The notes: a model not told the origin generated them from the sequence alone. DNA of 13,317 bases from DASRDU01 sp035560235 (GCA_035560235.1 DATMAG010000013.1:1-13317), one strand, 5' to 3'. Counted from the first letter of the stretch, positions 1-7,024 are shown. Numbers and translations: made by a program.

Positions 1-73
1 GTCCTTTGATCGCTTCCAGGGCGATCCGGGCTTTGAGTGCTGCTGAATAAGTTTTTCGCTGTCTGGCCATCAT
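1..73 (-). CDS. IS3-family transposase OrfA, N-terminal fragment
   Basis: Twenty-four codons are visible before the window ends. The peptide begins MMARQRKTYSAALKARIALE, which matches the typical opening of IS3-family OrfA proteins: a basic start, then an (F/Y)(S/T)xxxKxxxALEAxKG helix that begins the helix-turn-helix DNA-binding domain. OrfA binds the element's ends, and a frameshifted OrfAB product is the active DDE transposase in this family. The start has a GAGGAG ribosome site about 4-5 bases upstream of the first of two adjacent ATGs (73 or 70). OrfB and the catalytic residues lie outside the window, so activity cannot be judged. Confidence 0.75.
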   Translation of the reverse strand, partial: MMARQRKTYSAALKARIALEAIKG

Positions 74-138
74 TTTCTCCTCGTTGGACAGCAGCGATTT
101 TACACCTTGAACGCCTGTCTAAATTTTGGGGAGTATCA
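1..138 (-). mobile_element. 5' end of an IS3-family insertion sequence
   Basis: The element reads leftward and leaves the window at base 1. Its outer end is placed at 138 because the minus strand there begins TGATACTCCCCAAAATTTAG, with the 5'-TG terminus and the CCCCAAAATTTAGACAGGCG type of end common in IS3 elements. A short leader, a GAGGAG ribosome site and a transposase orfA start follow directly. The boundary also coincides with the point where the neighbouring secreted-protein frame loses sense. The other end and the target duplication are outside the window, so completeness is unknown. Confidence 0.75.
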
Positions 139-362
139 TAACCGTTGGGCGCAAAGGCGACGCCGGTCCATAAACCAGGATCGTAGCCAGCGCCGATCAG
201 TTCCTGCGTAAAGCCTGACTCAAGAAAGGTGAACGACTGAGCTGCGGGGATGATGGCCGACTTTGCCGGGCGGGTGTAAGAACCGGTTGCCGCTGCACAC
301 AGAAGAACCGCGGACAGAATAATCACGGGTCTGAAGTTCGGGTGAGGGAGTGAGGTTTTCAT
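139..362 (-). pseudogene. Secreted protein (possible beta-propeller) truncated by IS insertion
   Basis: An ATG at 362, preceded by AGGAAG at good spacing, opens a frame with an N-terminal signal sequence: a short polar start, a hydrophobic run at about residues 12-25, then small residues. Residues 44-74 (FTFLESGFTQELI, then GLWTGVAFAPNG) resemble the first blade of secreted NHL/SMP-30/sorbosone-dehydrogenase-like beta-propellers, where FAPDG-type turns are common. This assignment is only suggestive. After about 74 codons the sequence becomes the IS3 end. The reading frame stays open through the IS end to base 1 but no longer encodes family-like protein. The rest of the gene, if it survives, should lie beyond the IS element. 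As it stands the gene is disrupted. Confidence 0.7.
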
Positions 363-477
363 CGGTCGACTTCCTGATCAGGACAGCTCAGGGCTGGCTG
401 TCGAAATAACGGTCCTGAGCAGACGTTCAATGAGGCCTGCTCCAATGATGTACCTGTGTGAATATTGCTGGCCCAGT

Positions 478-500
478 GAGGAAAAGCAGGTCGAACCTGC
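478..500 (-). terminator. Probable intrinsic terminator of the 542-781 gene
   Basis: On the minus strand GCAGGT-TCG-ACCTGC forms a perfect 6-bp stem (486-491 with 495-500) with a 3-base loop, followed immediately by TTTTCC. It lies 42 bases past the stop codon at 542. The T tract is short, so efficiency is uncertain. The GGTTCGACC core resembles a tRNA T-arm, but no other tRNA arms are present. Confidence 0.5.
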
Positions 501-541
501 GCTCTGGAATAAAGGTAACGACTGCTGCGGTAACTTGAGGA

Positions 542-781
542 TTACGCCACAACTGACTGAATGAAAGCCGGTGAAATCTTCTCCAGCGGCAGTATCAGTA
601 CCTGTCCGACTCCAGCCACTTCAACCAGAACAAACCGGCCATCAGGGTGGCTGCTTTCAATCAATTCTCTGACCCGTCCGGTAAGCCGCTCTTTACCATA
701 CAGCAGCTTCAGTACTTCCTCTGGTTCAGGAAGGTGAATGTCGCTGATGCTGAACTGCACTTGTCGGCCAATCAGGTTCAT
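542..781 (-). CDS. Small conserved-looking hypothetical protein, 79 aa
   Basis: I do not recognise this protein. It is 79 residues, soluble and without a signal peptide or membrane segment. It begins MNLIGRQVQFSISDIHLPEP and alternates beta-like segments, with a charged helix around residues 20-45 (EPEEVLKLLYGKERLTGRVREL) and a second half of strand-like sequence (RFVLVEVAGVGQVLILPLEKI). The composition looks like a real compact alpha/beta domain rather than a chance frame. The ATG at 781 has GGAG seven to ten bases upstream, and a terminator-like hairpin follows its stop. It is the only intact gene between the IS-broken gene and the decayed sigma-54 regulator. No function can be given. Confidence 0.7.
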   Translation of the reverse strand: MNLIGRQVQFSISDIHLPEPEEVLKLLYGKERLTGRVRELIESSHPDGRFVLVEVAGVGQVLILPLEKISPAFIQSVVA

Positions 782-936
782 TGAGGCTCCGATCTGTCCC
801 GGTGGTTGTTACGCGGTTGTGCAATGCAGGCGGCGTACCTTCCCGGCGGCGCTGAGGACAGTACAGTTAAGTCGCTGTCATCGTATGAGTTGCCCTCGCA
901 GGTGAATCTCAGCCTTCGTGTCCGGGGGCAGGAACA

Positions 937-983
937 GGAAAATGTTTTCCGGCAATAAAAGAAGAAGCCGGAAACTATTTTCC
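937..983. repeat. 16-bp imperfect inverted repeat (hairpin) in the 782-1057 gap
   Basis: The left arm GGAAAATGTTTTCCGG (937-952) and the right arm CCGGAAACTATTTTCC (968-983) are complementary at 14 of 16 positions around a 15-base loop. The structure lies 75 bases beyond the stop of the minus-strand sigma-54 regulator remnant, so it may be that gene's terminator. It is not followed by a clear T tract. I see no gene in the rest of the gap. Confidence 0.6.
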
Positions 984-1057
984 AGGGCTGGCAGCAGATT
1001 TCGCAGTCCAGGTTCGGGGAAAAACCGGGTCTTCTGCCTGACTACTGACTGTATCCC

Positions 1058-2060
1058 TTATTGTTGTGGCTGAAGATTGTGCTGGCGCATTTTGTTGTAG
1101 ACGCTGCGCGGGGTGATGCCGAGCAGCGAGGCGGCACGGGTCTGATTACCACCTGTAGTTTCGAGCACGGCCTTAAGCAGCACGCATTCGCAATGTTTCA
1201 GCGCTTCATCAATGGTCATCTGCTGACTGCTGATCAGGCTGCTCAGCGTGGTTTCAAGCGTCGGTCCGACCTCAGATGTGCTGATGCTGATCTGATGTCT
1301 GTCATCTGACCCGACACTCAGGCGGTGCAGGATTTCCGGCGGCAAATCGCAAAGATCAAACGGCGTGCTGTCGTATTTATTGATCAGCACCTGCCGGATC
1401 AGATTTTCAAGCTCACGCACATTGCCGGGGAAATCAAGACGGGCGAGCGCGGCGATGAAAGCGTCAGTGGCTGAAACAGAAGTTCCCGGATTCAGCGCCT
1501 GCCACTTGCGCAACAGGTGTTCGGTCAGCGGTCTGAGGTCTTCGGATCTTTCACGCAGGGGTGGCAGAAACAATGGCAGGACATTCAGACGATGATGGAG
1601 ATCAGCCCTGAATGTGCCCTGTCTGACCATCTCATCCAGGTTGCGGTTCGTGGCGGCGATGATGCGAACGTCAACGGCGCGCTCACGATCATCGCCCAGG
1701 CTCAGCACTTTTTTTTCCTGAATCACCCGCAGCAGCCGGGACTGTGAGGCCGGACTCAGTTCGCTGATTTCATCCAGAAACAGCACGCCGTCAGCAGCTG
1801 CGCGAAAAAGCCCCGGAGGATTGTTTTCGGCTCCGGTGAACGCGCCGCGCCGGTGTCCGAACAATTCGCTTTCAGCCATCTGATGATAACTGAAGATCCC
1901 GGGCCGACCACAAGAGGCACCGTCTCCGGTCTGAGGTGAATTACCCAGGCTGGCATATCCTGGTTCCGGGTCAGCAACAGGACGGCCTGTTGCCCGCTTC
2001 GTTCGACTCCGGGCAAATGGCTGAAACAGCCCTGACGTAAACAATCAGTGAGGGGGATCC
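1058..2060 (-). pseudogene. Decayed sigma-54-dependent Fis-family transcriptional activator
   Basis: From 1879 down to the stop at 1058 the frame is intact. It carries ESELFGH, the sigma-54 contact loop GAFTGA, a Walker B-like DGVLFLDE, ATNR, LPPLRER, the FPGNVRELENLIRQ motif and a C-terminal Fis-type helix-turn-helix (GNQTRAASLLGITPRSVYNK). Upstream of 1879 the expected AAA+ sequence is split over two other frames: SPSLIVYVRAVSAICPES in one (about 2057-2004), then VLLLT, VIHLR and PLVV in another (1983-1906). Where Walker A (GExGTGKE) should follow VLLLT there is RNQDMPAW, so nucleotide binding would be lost. A 328-aa frame beginning at 2044 exists, but its first 55 residues are out-of-frame sequence. 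No receiver or other sensory domain was found. At least two frameshifts plus motif loss make this a pseudogene. Confidence 0.75.
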
Positions 2061-2248
2061 TTGAGGTATACATTTGTTGTCAGAATCTTTCTGTCCGAAA
2101 CCATCGGATGACATCTGAAATAAGGCAGCTGAACCCGCTGAGACACAGGCTGCTGCTGATCCCGCAGACAATCACTGCGGGTAGCCTGTTCTGATTTATT
2201 GGGAATAACTCGCGCTAAGGAGCACGACTGCCGGAATCCAGTGAGGAC

Positions 2249-2273
2249 GAACCAGGAAGAGAAAGCCTGGTTC
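2249..2273 (-). terminator. Possible terminator hairpin after the 2307-2639 gene
   Basis: GAACCAGG (2249-2256) and CCTGGTTC (2266-2273) form a perfect 8-bp stem around a 9-base loop, 33 bases beyond the stop of the small membrane protein gene. No T tract follows on the minus strand, so its role as a terminator is tentative. The surrounding 2061-2306 gap shows no convincing gene. Confidence 0.35.
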
Positions 2274-2306
2274 TGTTTATTAATGCGAAAGCGGGCGCAA
2301 ATCAGC

Positions 2307-2639
2307 TCATGAAAAATGAAATTTTTTATTTTCTGGCGGCTGAGACCTGTTCTCTTCCGGGGCTGATGGCTGACCGGGAGACCTGATATTGAGTTCCTGA
2401 CGTTCACCACCCGAGATCATTCCCTGCCGCTGATCCTCTTCGACAGCGGCAGCCTTTTCGAGGTCGGGGCGCAGAATTTTGTCAAAGCCCATGACGCTTG
2501 CGCCGAGCAGCGAGGTTTCGCGCTCGCGGTTCTCCCACTCCTCTTCGGTCATGGCGGCGCGCGCCCGCGACTGCTGCACCAGGCCGTAAATCATCAGGAC
2601 AAAGAGCAGCAGAATGATCCCCGCAACAATGAATGCCAT
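2307..2639 (-). CDS. Small single-pass membrane protein, 110 aa
   Basis: The N-terminus is a strong hydrophobic helix at residues 2-21 (AFIVAGIILLLFVLMIYGLV) followed by basic QQSRARA, which predicts one membrane pass with a cytoplasmic C-terminal tail. The tail is charged and mostly helical to about residue 70 (MTEEEWENRERETSLLG onward), then low-complexity with Pro, Gln and Glu. I do not recognise a family. AAGGAG lies about 10 bases before the ATG at 2639. The gene is divergent from the FAD oxidoreductase at 2740, and the 100-bp gap between them must hold both promoters. Whether it belongs functionally with that oxidoreductase or the ECF sigma factor cannot be told from sequence. Confidence 0.75.
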   Translation of the reverse strand: MAFIVAGIILLLFVLMIYGLVQQSRARAAMTEEEWENRERETSLLGASVMGFDKILRPDLEKAAAVEEDQRQGMISGGERQELNIRSPGQPSAPEENRSQPPENKKFHFS

Positions 2640-2665
2640 CTCAGATGAACTCCTTTCACGCTGAT

Positions 2666-2692
2666 TGTAACCTTTCGCCCGGCCCGAACGTG
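2666..2692 (+). promoter_or_regulatory. Candidate ECF41-type sigma-factor promoter
   Basis: The sequence TGTAACC (2666-2672), a 16-base spacer and CGTG (2689-2692) stand 48-74 bases before the ATG of the oxidoreductase. The published ECF41 target consensus is TGTCACA-N16-CGTC, so spacing is exact and most positions agree. An ECF41-like sigma factor is encoded directly downstream of the oxidoreductase, which makes autoregulation of the pair likely. No start site has been shown. Confidence 0.5.
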
Positions 2693-2739
2693 ATGGAGAT
2701 TGAAAGGAAATTTCAGCGCATGGAAAGGAGACTCAGACG

Positions 2740-4050
2740 ATGAATCAGCAGACAGGCAGCGTGGCAATTATTGGCGGCGGACTGGCCGGACTGACAGCAG
2801 CAAATTATCTGGCGCGCGCTGGAAAAAGGGTGATGCTCTTTGAAAAGTCACACGTGGTCGGCGGACGCGCAGTAACCGATGAAAATCAGGGCTTCCGCTT
2901 CAACCTCGGCCCGCACGCGCTCTATCGCAACGGCAGCGGAGTCAGAATTCTGCGCGAACTCGGAGTTGAATTCAGCGGCAGCATTGTCGGCACGTCGGGC
3001 GCTTATGCCTTCGCGCGCGGCGAAAAACATACGCTGCCCGCCGGATTCGTTTCGTTGCTGACGACAGGTCTGATGCCGCTCGCGGCCAGGCTCGAACTCG
3101 CCCGGCTGCTTGGCGGGATCAGTAAGATCAACCCCGAACCGTTGCAGCGCGTCACCGTGCGCGAATGGCTCGACCGCGAAATTCGGCATCCTGAAGTAAA
3201 GGAGTTATTGCAGGCAGTCTTTCGCGTGGCGACTTACACCAACGCGCCCGAACTGCAAAGCGCAGGCTCGGCCATTCATCAGCTTCAGTTGTCGCTCGCC
3301 GGAAGCGTTTACTATCTGAACGACGGCTGGCAGACGCTGGTTGACGGTTTGCGCGCGACGGCTGAAAAATCGGGCGCGCAGATCATCTCAGGACAGCGCG
3401 TCGCCGCAGTCGAACGAGGGCCGCAGTCATTTCTGATTCGCACGGCAGAAGCAATCGAATACAGCGCCTCAGTCGTGATCCTGGCGCTGAGTCCGGCTGA
3501 CGCCGCCGCGCTGGTCAAAGGCGAAGCGCAGCGCGTGCTGAATGAATGGGCAGCAGCGGCAGTGCCGGTGCGCGCGGCCTGTCTCGATCTGGGGCTGAAG
3601 TATCTGCCACAGCCGCAGGCGCGCTTTGCCCTGGGCATTGACACGCCGCTCTATTTTTCAGTCCATTCTGCCTGGGCGAAGCTGGCACCGCAGGACGGCG
3701 CGGTCATTCACGTGGCGAAGTATCTGCCACCCGATTCAGCGGATGATCCAAAGAAGATCGAACAGGAGATGGAAGCATTGACCGATCTGATGCAGCCCGG
3801 CTGGCGCGACATCGTGGCAGCGCGGCGCTTTCTGCCGAAAATGACGGTCACGAACGCCATCGTCACTGCCGCGCAGGGCGGACTCGCTGGCCGTCCAGGG
3901 CCTGAAGTTCCCGGCTGCGAGGGCCTGTACGTCGCCGGTGACTGGGTGGGCGCTGACGGGCAGCTGGCCGATGCGAGCCTGTCGAGCGCAAAACGCGCCG
4001 CCGAACTGGTCACGCAGCACGAGAACGCTTACTCTGTCGCGGCAGCCTGA
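2740..4050 (+). CDS. FAD-dependent oxidoreductase (amine oxidase / phytoene desaturase-like)
   Basis: This 436-aa protein opens with the dinucleotide-binding fold: VAIIGGGLAGLTAANYLARAG (residues 8-28, GxGxxG), the ribose-binding acidic residue at 35 (LFEK) and the GGR motif at 41-43. It closes with the typical FAD C-terminal motif GLYVAGDWVG near residue 400, followed by a helix. This is the architecture of the protoporphyrinogen oxidase, phytoene desaturase and flavin amine oxidase superfamily. The substrate cannot be read from sequence, and no membrane segment is evident. The ATG at 2740 has AAGGAG nine bases upstream. The gene lies 75 bp before an ECF41-like sigma factor and behind a matching promoter motif. 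ECF41 sigma factors commonly sit beside oxidoreductase, epimerase or carboxymuconolactone decarboxylase genes, so this is probably the regulated target. Confidence 0.88.
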   Translation: MNQQTGSVAIIGGGLAGLTAANYLARAGKRVMLFEKSHVVGGRAVTDENQGFRFNLGPHALYRNGSGVRILRELGVEFSGSIVGTSGAYAFARGEKHTLPAGFVSLLTTGLMPLAARLELARLLGGISKINPEPLQRVTVREWLDREIRHPEVKELLQAVFRVATYTNAPELQSAGSAIHQLQLSLAGSVYYLNDGWQTLVDGLRATAEKSGAQIISGQRVAAVERGPQSFLIRTAEAIEYSASVVILALSPADAAALVKGEAQRVLNEWAAAAVPVRAACLDLGLKYLPQPQARFALGIDTPLYFSVHSAWAKLAPQDGAVIHVAKYLPPDSADDPKKIEQEMEALTDLMQPGWRDIVAARRFLPKMTVTNAIVTAAQGGLAGRPGPEVPGCEGLYVAGDWVGADGQLADASLSSAKRAAELVTQHENAYSVAAA

Positions 4051-4125
4051 TATCAGCGATGCGATTCGTGATGATTCGCGGCTGCTCTCAACTCTGACTC
4101 ACTACCGTTAACTGGAAATGCGCTG

Positions 4126-5088
4126 ATGATGAGTGTAACGGCTGTTGTCACTGAAGACATCTTCAAGGCACACGAGCGTTTTTTGTGGGGCCTCTGTTAC
4201 CGGATGACCGGCAATGCGGCGGATGCGGATGATCTGGTGCAGGAGACTTTTGTGCGGGCGCTCAGAACTCCGCCAGCGCGGACTGATGAACCCTGGCGGC
4301 CCTGGCTCGTGCGCGTGGCAATGAATCTGTGCCGCGATCTGCTGCGAATGCGACGGCGGCGCGGTTATGACGGCCCCTGGCTGCCGTCACCAATTGAAAC
4401 CGGAGATGAAATGCCACCGGCGCACGAACCAGTTGATGAAAACGGCAATCCGGCGGCGCGCTACGATCTGATCGAAAGCGTCTCGTTCGCCTTTCTGCTC
4501 GCGCTTGAAGCGCTGACTCCGGCGCAGCGGGCGGTGCTGCTGCTGCGCAATGTCTTTGATTATTCGGTCAGCGAAACGGCTGAGGCGCTGGCGATGAGCG
4601 AAGCCAGCGTCAAGACCACGCATCACCGGGCGCGCCGGGCGATGCGCGAATACGACCGGTCGCGTCAGCCAATCAACCGTTCATTGCAGGAACGCACGCG
4701 GCAGGCGATGGAACAGTTTCTCGGCTGTCTGTTCAATCACGACGTAGCCGGAGCCGCCGCGCTGCTCGCCGAGGATGCGCGCCATCTGAGTGATGGCGGC
4801 GGCGAATTCGTGGCCGCGCGTGTGCCGATTGTCGGACGCGACAAGGTGGCGCTGTTCAATTCCCGCGTCGTGAAGCTGGCGGCTGGCGGCTGGCGTTTTG
4901 AATGGCGCATCATCAACGGTCTGCCCGCGCTGGTCGTCGAGTATCCCAAAGCGCCGCAGGGTTACGCGCGACTACAGATCACGACGTGCGAGCTGGATGC
5001 CGACGGACGCATCAGACAGATCTATTCAGTTCTCGCCACCCGCAAACTGACCGCACTCAGGCCGGTCAGTTCGGCTCTGAATACCTGA
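4126..5088 (+). CDS. ECF sigma factor of the ECF41 type with SnoaL-like C-terminal domain
   Basis: This is a 320-aa extracytoplasmic-function sigma factor. Sigma region 2 spans about residues 13-80 (RFLWGLCYRMTGNAADADDLVQETF). A linker carries GPWLPSP (83-89), the counterpart of the ECF41 WLPEP motif. Region 4 spans about 116-175 (LTPAQRAVLLLRNVFDYSVSE, then the SVKTTHHRARRAM helix-turn-helix). A SnoaL/NTF2-like tail spans about 190-305 with DGGG at 223-226. ECF41 proteins have no separate anti-sigma factor; the fused tail modulates polymerase binding. The family's terminal NPDK motif is not clear here (ATRKL near 304-308). The start is the first of two adjacent ATGs with a weak TGGAAA site. 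The gene follows the FAD oxidoreductase by 75 bp and is probably co-transcribed, with no second ECF-like promoter seen before it. Confidence 0.9.
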   Translation: MMSVTAVVTEDIFKAHERFLWGLCYRMTGNAADADDLVQETFVRALRTPPARTDEPWRPWLVRVAMNLCRDLLRMRRRRGYDGPWLPSPIETGDEMPPAHEPVDENGNPAARYDLIESVSFAFLLALEALTPAQRAVLLLRNVFDYSVSETAEALAMSEASVKTTHHRARRAMREYDRSRQPINRSLQERTRQAMEQFLGCLFNHDVAGAAALLAEDARHLSDGGGEFVAARVPIVGRDKVALFNSRVVKLAAGGWRFEWRIINGLPALVVEYPKAPQGYARLQITTCELDADGRIRQIYSVLATRKLTALRPVSSALNT

Positions 5089-5092
5089 GCGA

Positions 5093-5203
5093 AAGAGAGA
5101 TGACGGAACAGACAAAAATAACGAAACAGACGAAAAGGTTCAGACTGAGGTCAGGTCTTCTTCCGTTTTTTTCGTTATTTTCGTCTGTTCCGTCATCTCT
5201 CTT
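5093..5203. repeat. 33-bp near-perfect inverted repeat between convergent genes
   Basis: Arms 5093-5125 and 5171-5203 match at 32 of 33 positions, and the single difference would be a G-U pair on one strand. The loop is 45 bases. The structure starts 5 bases after the stop of the sigma factor and ends 7 bases before the stop of the convergent porin-like gene, so it fills the whole 121-bp gap. It may act as a bidirectional terminator, though a T run is present only inside the structure (5165-5172). The left side is purine-rich, with ACAGAC-type sub-repeats. Confidence 0.8.
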
Positions 5204-5209
5204 CCTGTT

Positions 5210-6790
5210 TCAAAAAACATACCCGAAGGCCAGGTTGACGTGATTGTTCGTTCGCTGCTGCGTGGCGTAGTTCGTCCACAGGCGGCGGTATTCGAGCGAG
5301 ACGAGAAAGTTGTGACGCAACTGCCAGATGAAGTTGGCTGAAGCGACCTGATTTTTGAGCGAGGTCACAGACTGACCGGAACGCACGTCACGATTGCGCG
5401 GATCGTTCTGCCCGTAAGCGAAATTGAAATCAAGATCGTTGCGGGCCTTGACGGCCAGTTGCATCCAGCCGCCTGCGGCATGCACGCCGCGAATCGCCGT
5501 GGCCGGATTGTCGAGCGGCCCGGAGACAGCGTAAAGCCGCTCCACGCCGCCGCCGCTCTGTTCCGCGATTTCGATGGCCCTGCCGAAATAGGCTTCGCCG
5601 CTCACCTCAAGCCGCGAGCCAAGCGGCAGCGTCCAGTCGCCGGTCACAGCGTAAGAGTTGACGTGACGATTGAATGAGAACGGGCGGCGATGAAAATATC
5701 CGCCGAGACCGACTTCGAGATTGCGGTCACTGCCGGTGCCGCGGCGCGCGGCCAGACGCATTTCATAGCCCGGTCCGCCTTCGATCGTGCGGCCCTGCAA
5801 TGATTCACCAAATGGCATCATCACTCCGCCCTGCATAATCAGTTCCGACGAATCCTTCAGCTTCGCGCGATGCTCGAGGATGAGCTGTGGCCGCCACTGC
5901 CACAGGTTCCCGGCAGCGGCGAGCGGCGCCAGCCAGACTGATGCCAGCGAGGTCGGATTGAGCGGCGAGACGAGCGGCGGACGCTGCCCGACAATGAGCG
6001 AGGTGCGCTCCCAGTCGAGCCGCGCCGAAGCGGTCACAATGCGCAGCGCGCCAAGCACATCGTTTTCGTAATAACCGCTCGTGCCGCCCCAGAAATCGAA
6101 TTCAGCCTCGGCGCTCACACGCGCTTCACCGAGGCGCGGACTCAGGCGCGGGCCGTCGAAAGCCAGTCCGATGCGGGTCTGGCGCAGCGTCGCGCCGAAA
6201 TTATTGCGTCGGCGAATGGCCGCCGCAGGCAGCGCAACGAGCGGCACATCAGTGAGCGAAGAATCGTCCGAGTTGAAAAAGGTGTTGGCCAGAATCATGC
6301 CGAACAGACGCACGCGGTGTCTGGCATCGCTTTCAACCTTTGTCTGTGCCTGCTCCCTGATCTGCGCGGCATTGACTTCGACCTGTTCCTGCAACCGGTC
6401 CAGCCGCTCAGTCACGGCAGAGGCTTCAGGCGCAGAAACCTGTACTGGTTGAGCGGGCGCAGCGGGCGCTGCTGTTTCAGGCGCTTTCAGTTCGGCCAGG
6501 CGCGCTCCGTAATCGAGCATCATCTGGCGCAGTCCGGCCAGTTCTCTGGTGTTTTCAGCGAGGCGGCGCTCAAGTTCCTCGCTCTGCTCTCTGGCCAGGC
6601 GGGCTTCGGCTCTGGCCTCTGCGGCAGCCTGCTCGGCGCGTCGCAGCAGCTCACGCAGTTCACTGTCTGATGGCCGCGCCGTCTGTGTCCTGACGGCGCG
6701 CTGTCTGCGCGGTTTCGCTTTGGCTGCGGCAGGCGCGGGAATCAGCAGCGACAGGACGACAATGCAAAGAATCAGCCTTTTCGGTTTCAT
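5210..6790 (-). CDS. Outer-membrane beta-barrel protein with N-terminal coiled coil (DcaP/porin-like)
   Basis: This 526-aa protein starts with a clear signal peptide (MKPKRLILCIVVLSLLIPAP, cleavage likely after the AAA near 21-23). A long Ala/Glu/Arg heptad-rich coiled coil follows at about 42-103, then a Pro/Ala linker, a second short coiled segment at about 124-152, and from about 158 alternating strands rich in aromatic and polar residues. It ends in GYVF, the terminal Phe typical of barrels inserted by the Bam machinery. Layout and size resemble DcaP-type trimeric porins, but the family match is by architecture only. An upstream ATG at 6856 would hide the signal peptide and lacks a ribosome site, so 6790 is preferred. 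The gene follows the receiver gene by 319 bp and converges on the ECF sigma factor. Confidence 0.8.
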   Translation of the reverse strand: MKPKRLILCIVVLSLLIPAPAAAKAKPRRQRAVRTQTARPSDSELRELLRRAEQAAAEARAEARLAREQSEELERRLAENTRELAGLRQMMLDYGARLAELKAPETAAPAAPAQPVQVSAPEASAVTERLDRLQEQVEVNAAQIREQAQTKVESDARHRVRLFGMILANTFFNSDDSSLTDVPLVALPAAAIRRRNNFGATLRQTRIGLAFDGPRLSPRLGEARVSAEAEFDFWGGTSGYYENDVLGALRIVTASARLDWERTSLIVGQRPPLVSPLNPTSLASVWLAPLAAAGNLWQWRPQLILEHRAKLKDSSELIMQGGVMMPFGESLQGRTIEGGPGYEMRLAARRGTGSDRNLEVGLGGYFHRRPFSFNRHVNSYAVTGDWTLPLGSRLEVSGEAYFGRAIEIAEQSGGGVERLYAVSGPLDNPATAIRGVHAAGGWMQLAVKARNDLDFNFAYGQNDPRNRDVRSGQSVTSLKNQVASANFIWQLRHNFLVSLEYRRLWTNYATQQRTNNHVNLAFGYVF

Positions 6791-6797
6791 AATCCGG

Positions 6798-6801
6798 CTC
6801 C
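6798..6801 (-). promoter_or_regulatory. Ribosome binding site that sets the porin start
   Basis: GGAG, seven bases before the ATG at 6790, supports this internal start over the in-frame ATG at 6856, which has no such site and lies ahead of the signal peptide. Confidence 0.7.
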
Positions 6802-6856
6802 GGGAAAGCATGGGAAGGGATGATGGATTCAGTCCGGCGAGCGTCAGCAGCTTCAC

Positions 6857-6886
6857 ATTTCAAATCTCAGATCTGAGATCCGAAAT
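6857..6886. promoter_or_regulatory. 30-bp dyad upstream of the porin-like gene
   Basis: The centre ATCTCAGATCTGAGAT (6864-6879) is a perfect 16-bp palindrome. After two mismatched bases on each side, ATTTC (6857-6861) and GAAAT (6882-6886) continue the symmetry. It lies 67-96 bases before the preferred porin start. The form suits either an operator for a dimeric regulator or part of a palindromic repeat; the sequence does not decide. Confidence 0.5.
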
Positions 6887-6917
6887 CCGCAAACCCGGAA
6901 CAGCGCCCGGCAAAGTT

Positions 6918-7024
6918 CATTCTCCATTCTCCATTTTCAATTCTCCATTCCTTGCAGGAGAGAGGCTCACCACTCAATGATCTCTGCAGAATAATGGAGA
7001 ATTGAAAATGGAGAATGGAGAATG
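6918..7024. repeat. Perfect 32-bp inverted repeat built on GGAGAAT units
   Basis: Arms 6918-6949 and 6993-7024 are exact reverse complements over 32 bases, separated by 43 bases. The arms consist of short repeated units (ATGGAGA/ATTGAAA on one strand, pyrimidine-rich on the other). It sits in the 319-bp gap between the receiver gene and the porin-like gene. It could terminate or attenuate read-through into the porin gene, or be a mobile palindromic repeat. Besides this element, the gap holds a terminator-like hairpin (7065-7098) and the dyad at 6857-6886. Confidence 0.85.

Noticed and set aside
486..500. GGTTCGACC core resembling a tRNA T-arm
   Set aside because: There are no matching acceptor, D or anticodon arms around it. 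The T run after the stem fits a terminator better.
2045..2410. 121-codon minus-strand open frame
   Set aside because: It overlaps the end of the small membrane protein gene out of frame, spans a hairpin, lacks a ribosome site and shows no recognisable domain.
4118..4126. Two-codon ATG-CGC-TGA frame overlapping the sigma-factor ATG
   Set aside because: It could act as a minimal upstream frame, but such a short match is expected by chance and nothing else supports it.
6918..7024. CRISPR-like array from repeated GGAGAAT units
   Set aside because: The units are 7-8 bases, adjacent, without spacers, and arranged as two inverted arms rather than direct repeats with unique spacers.
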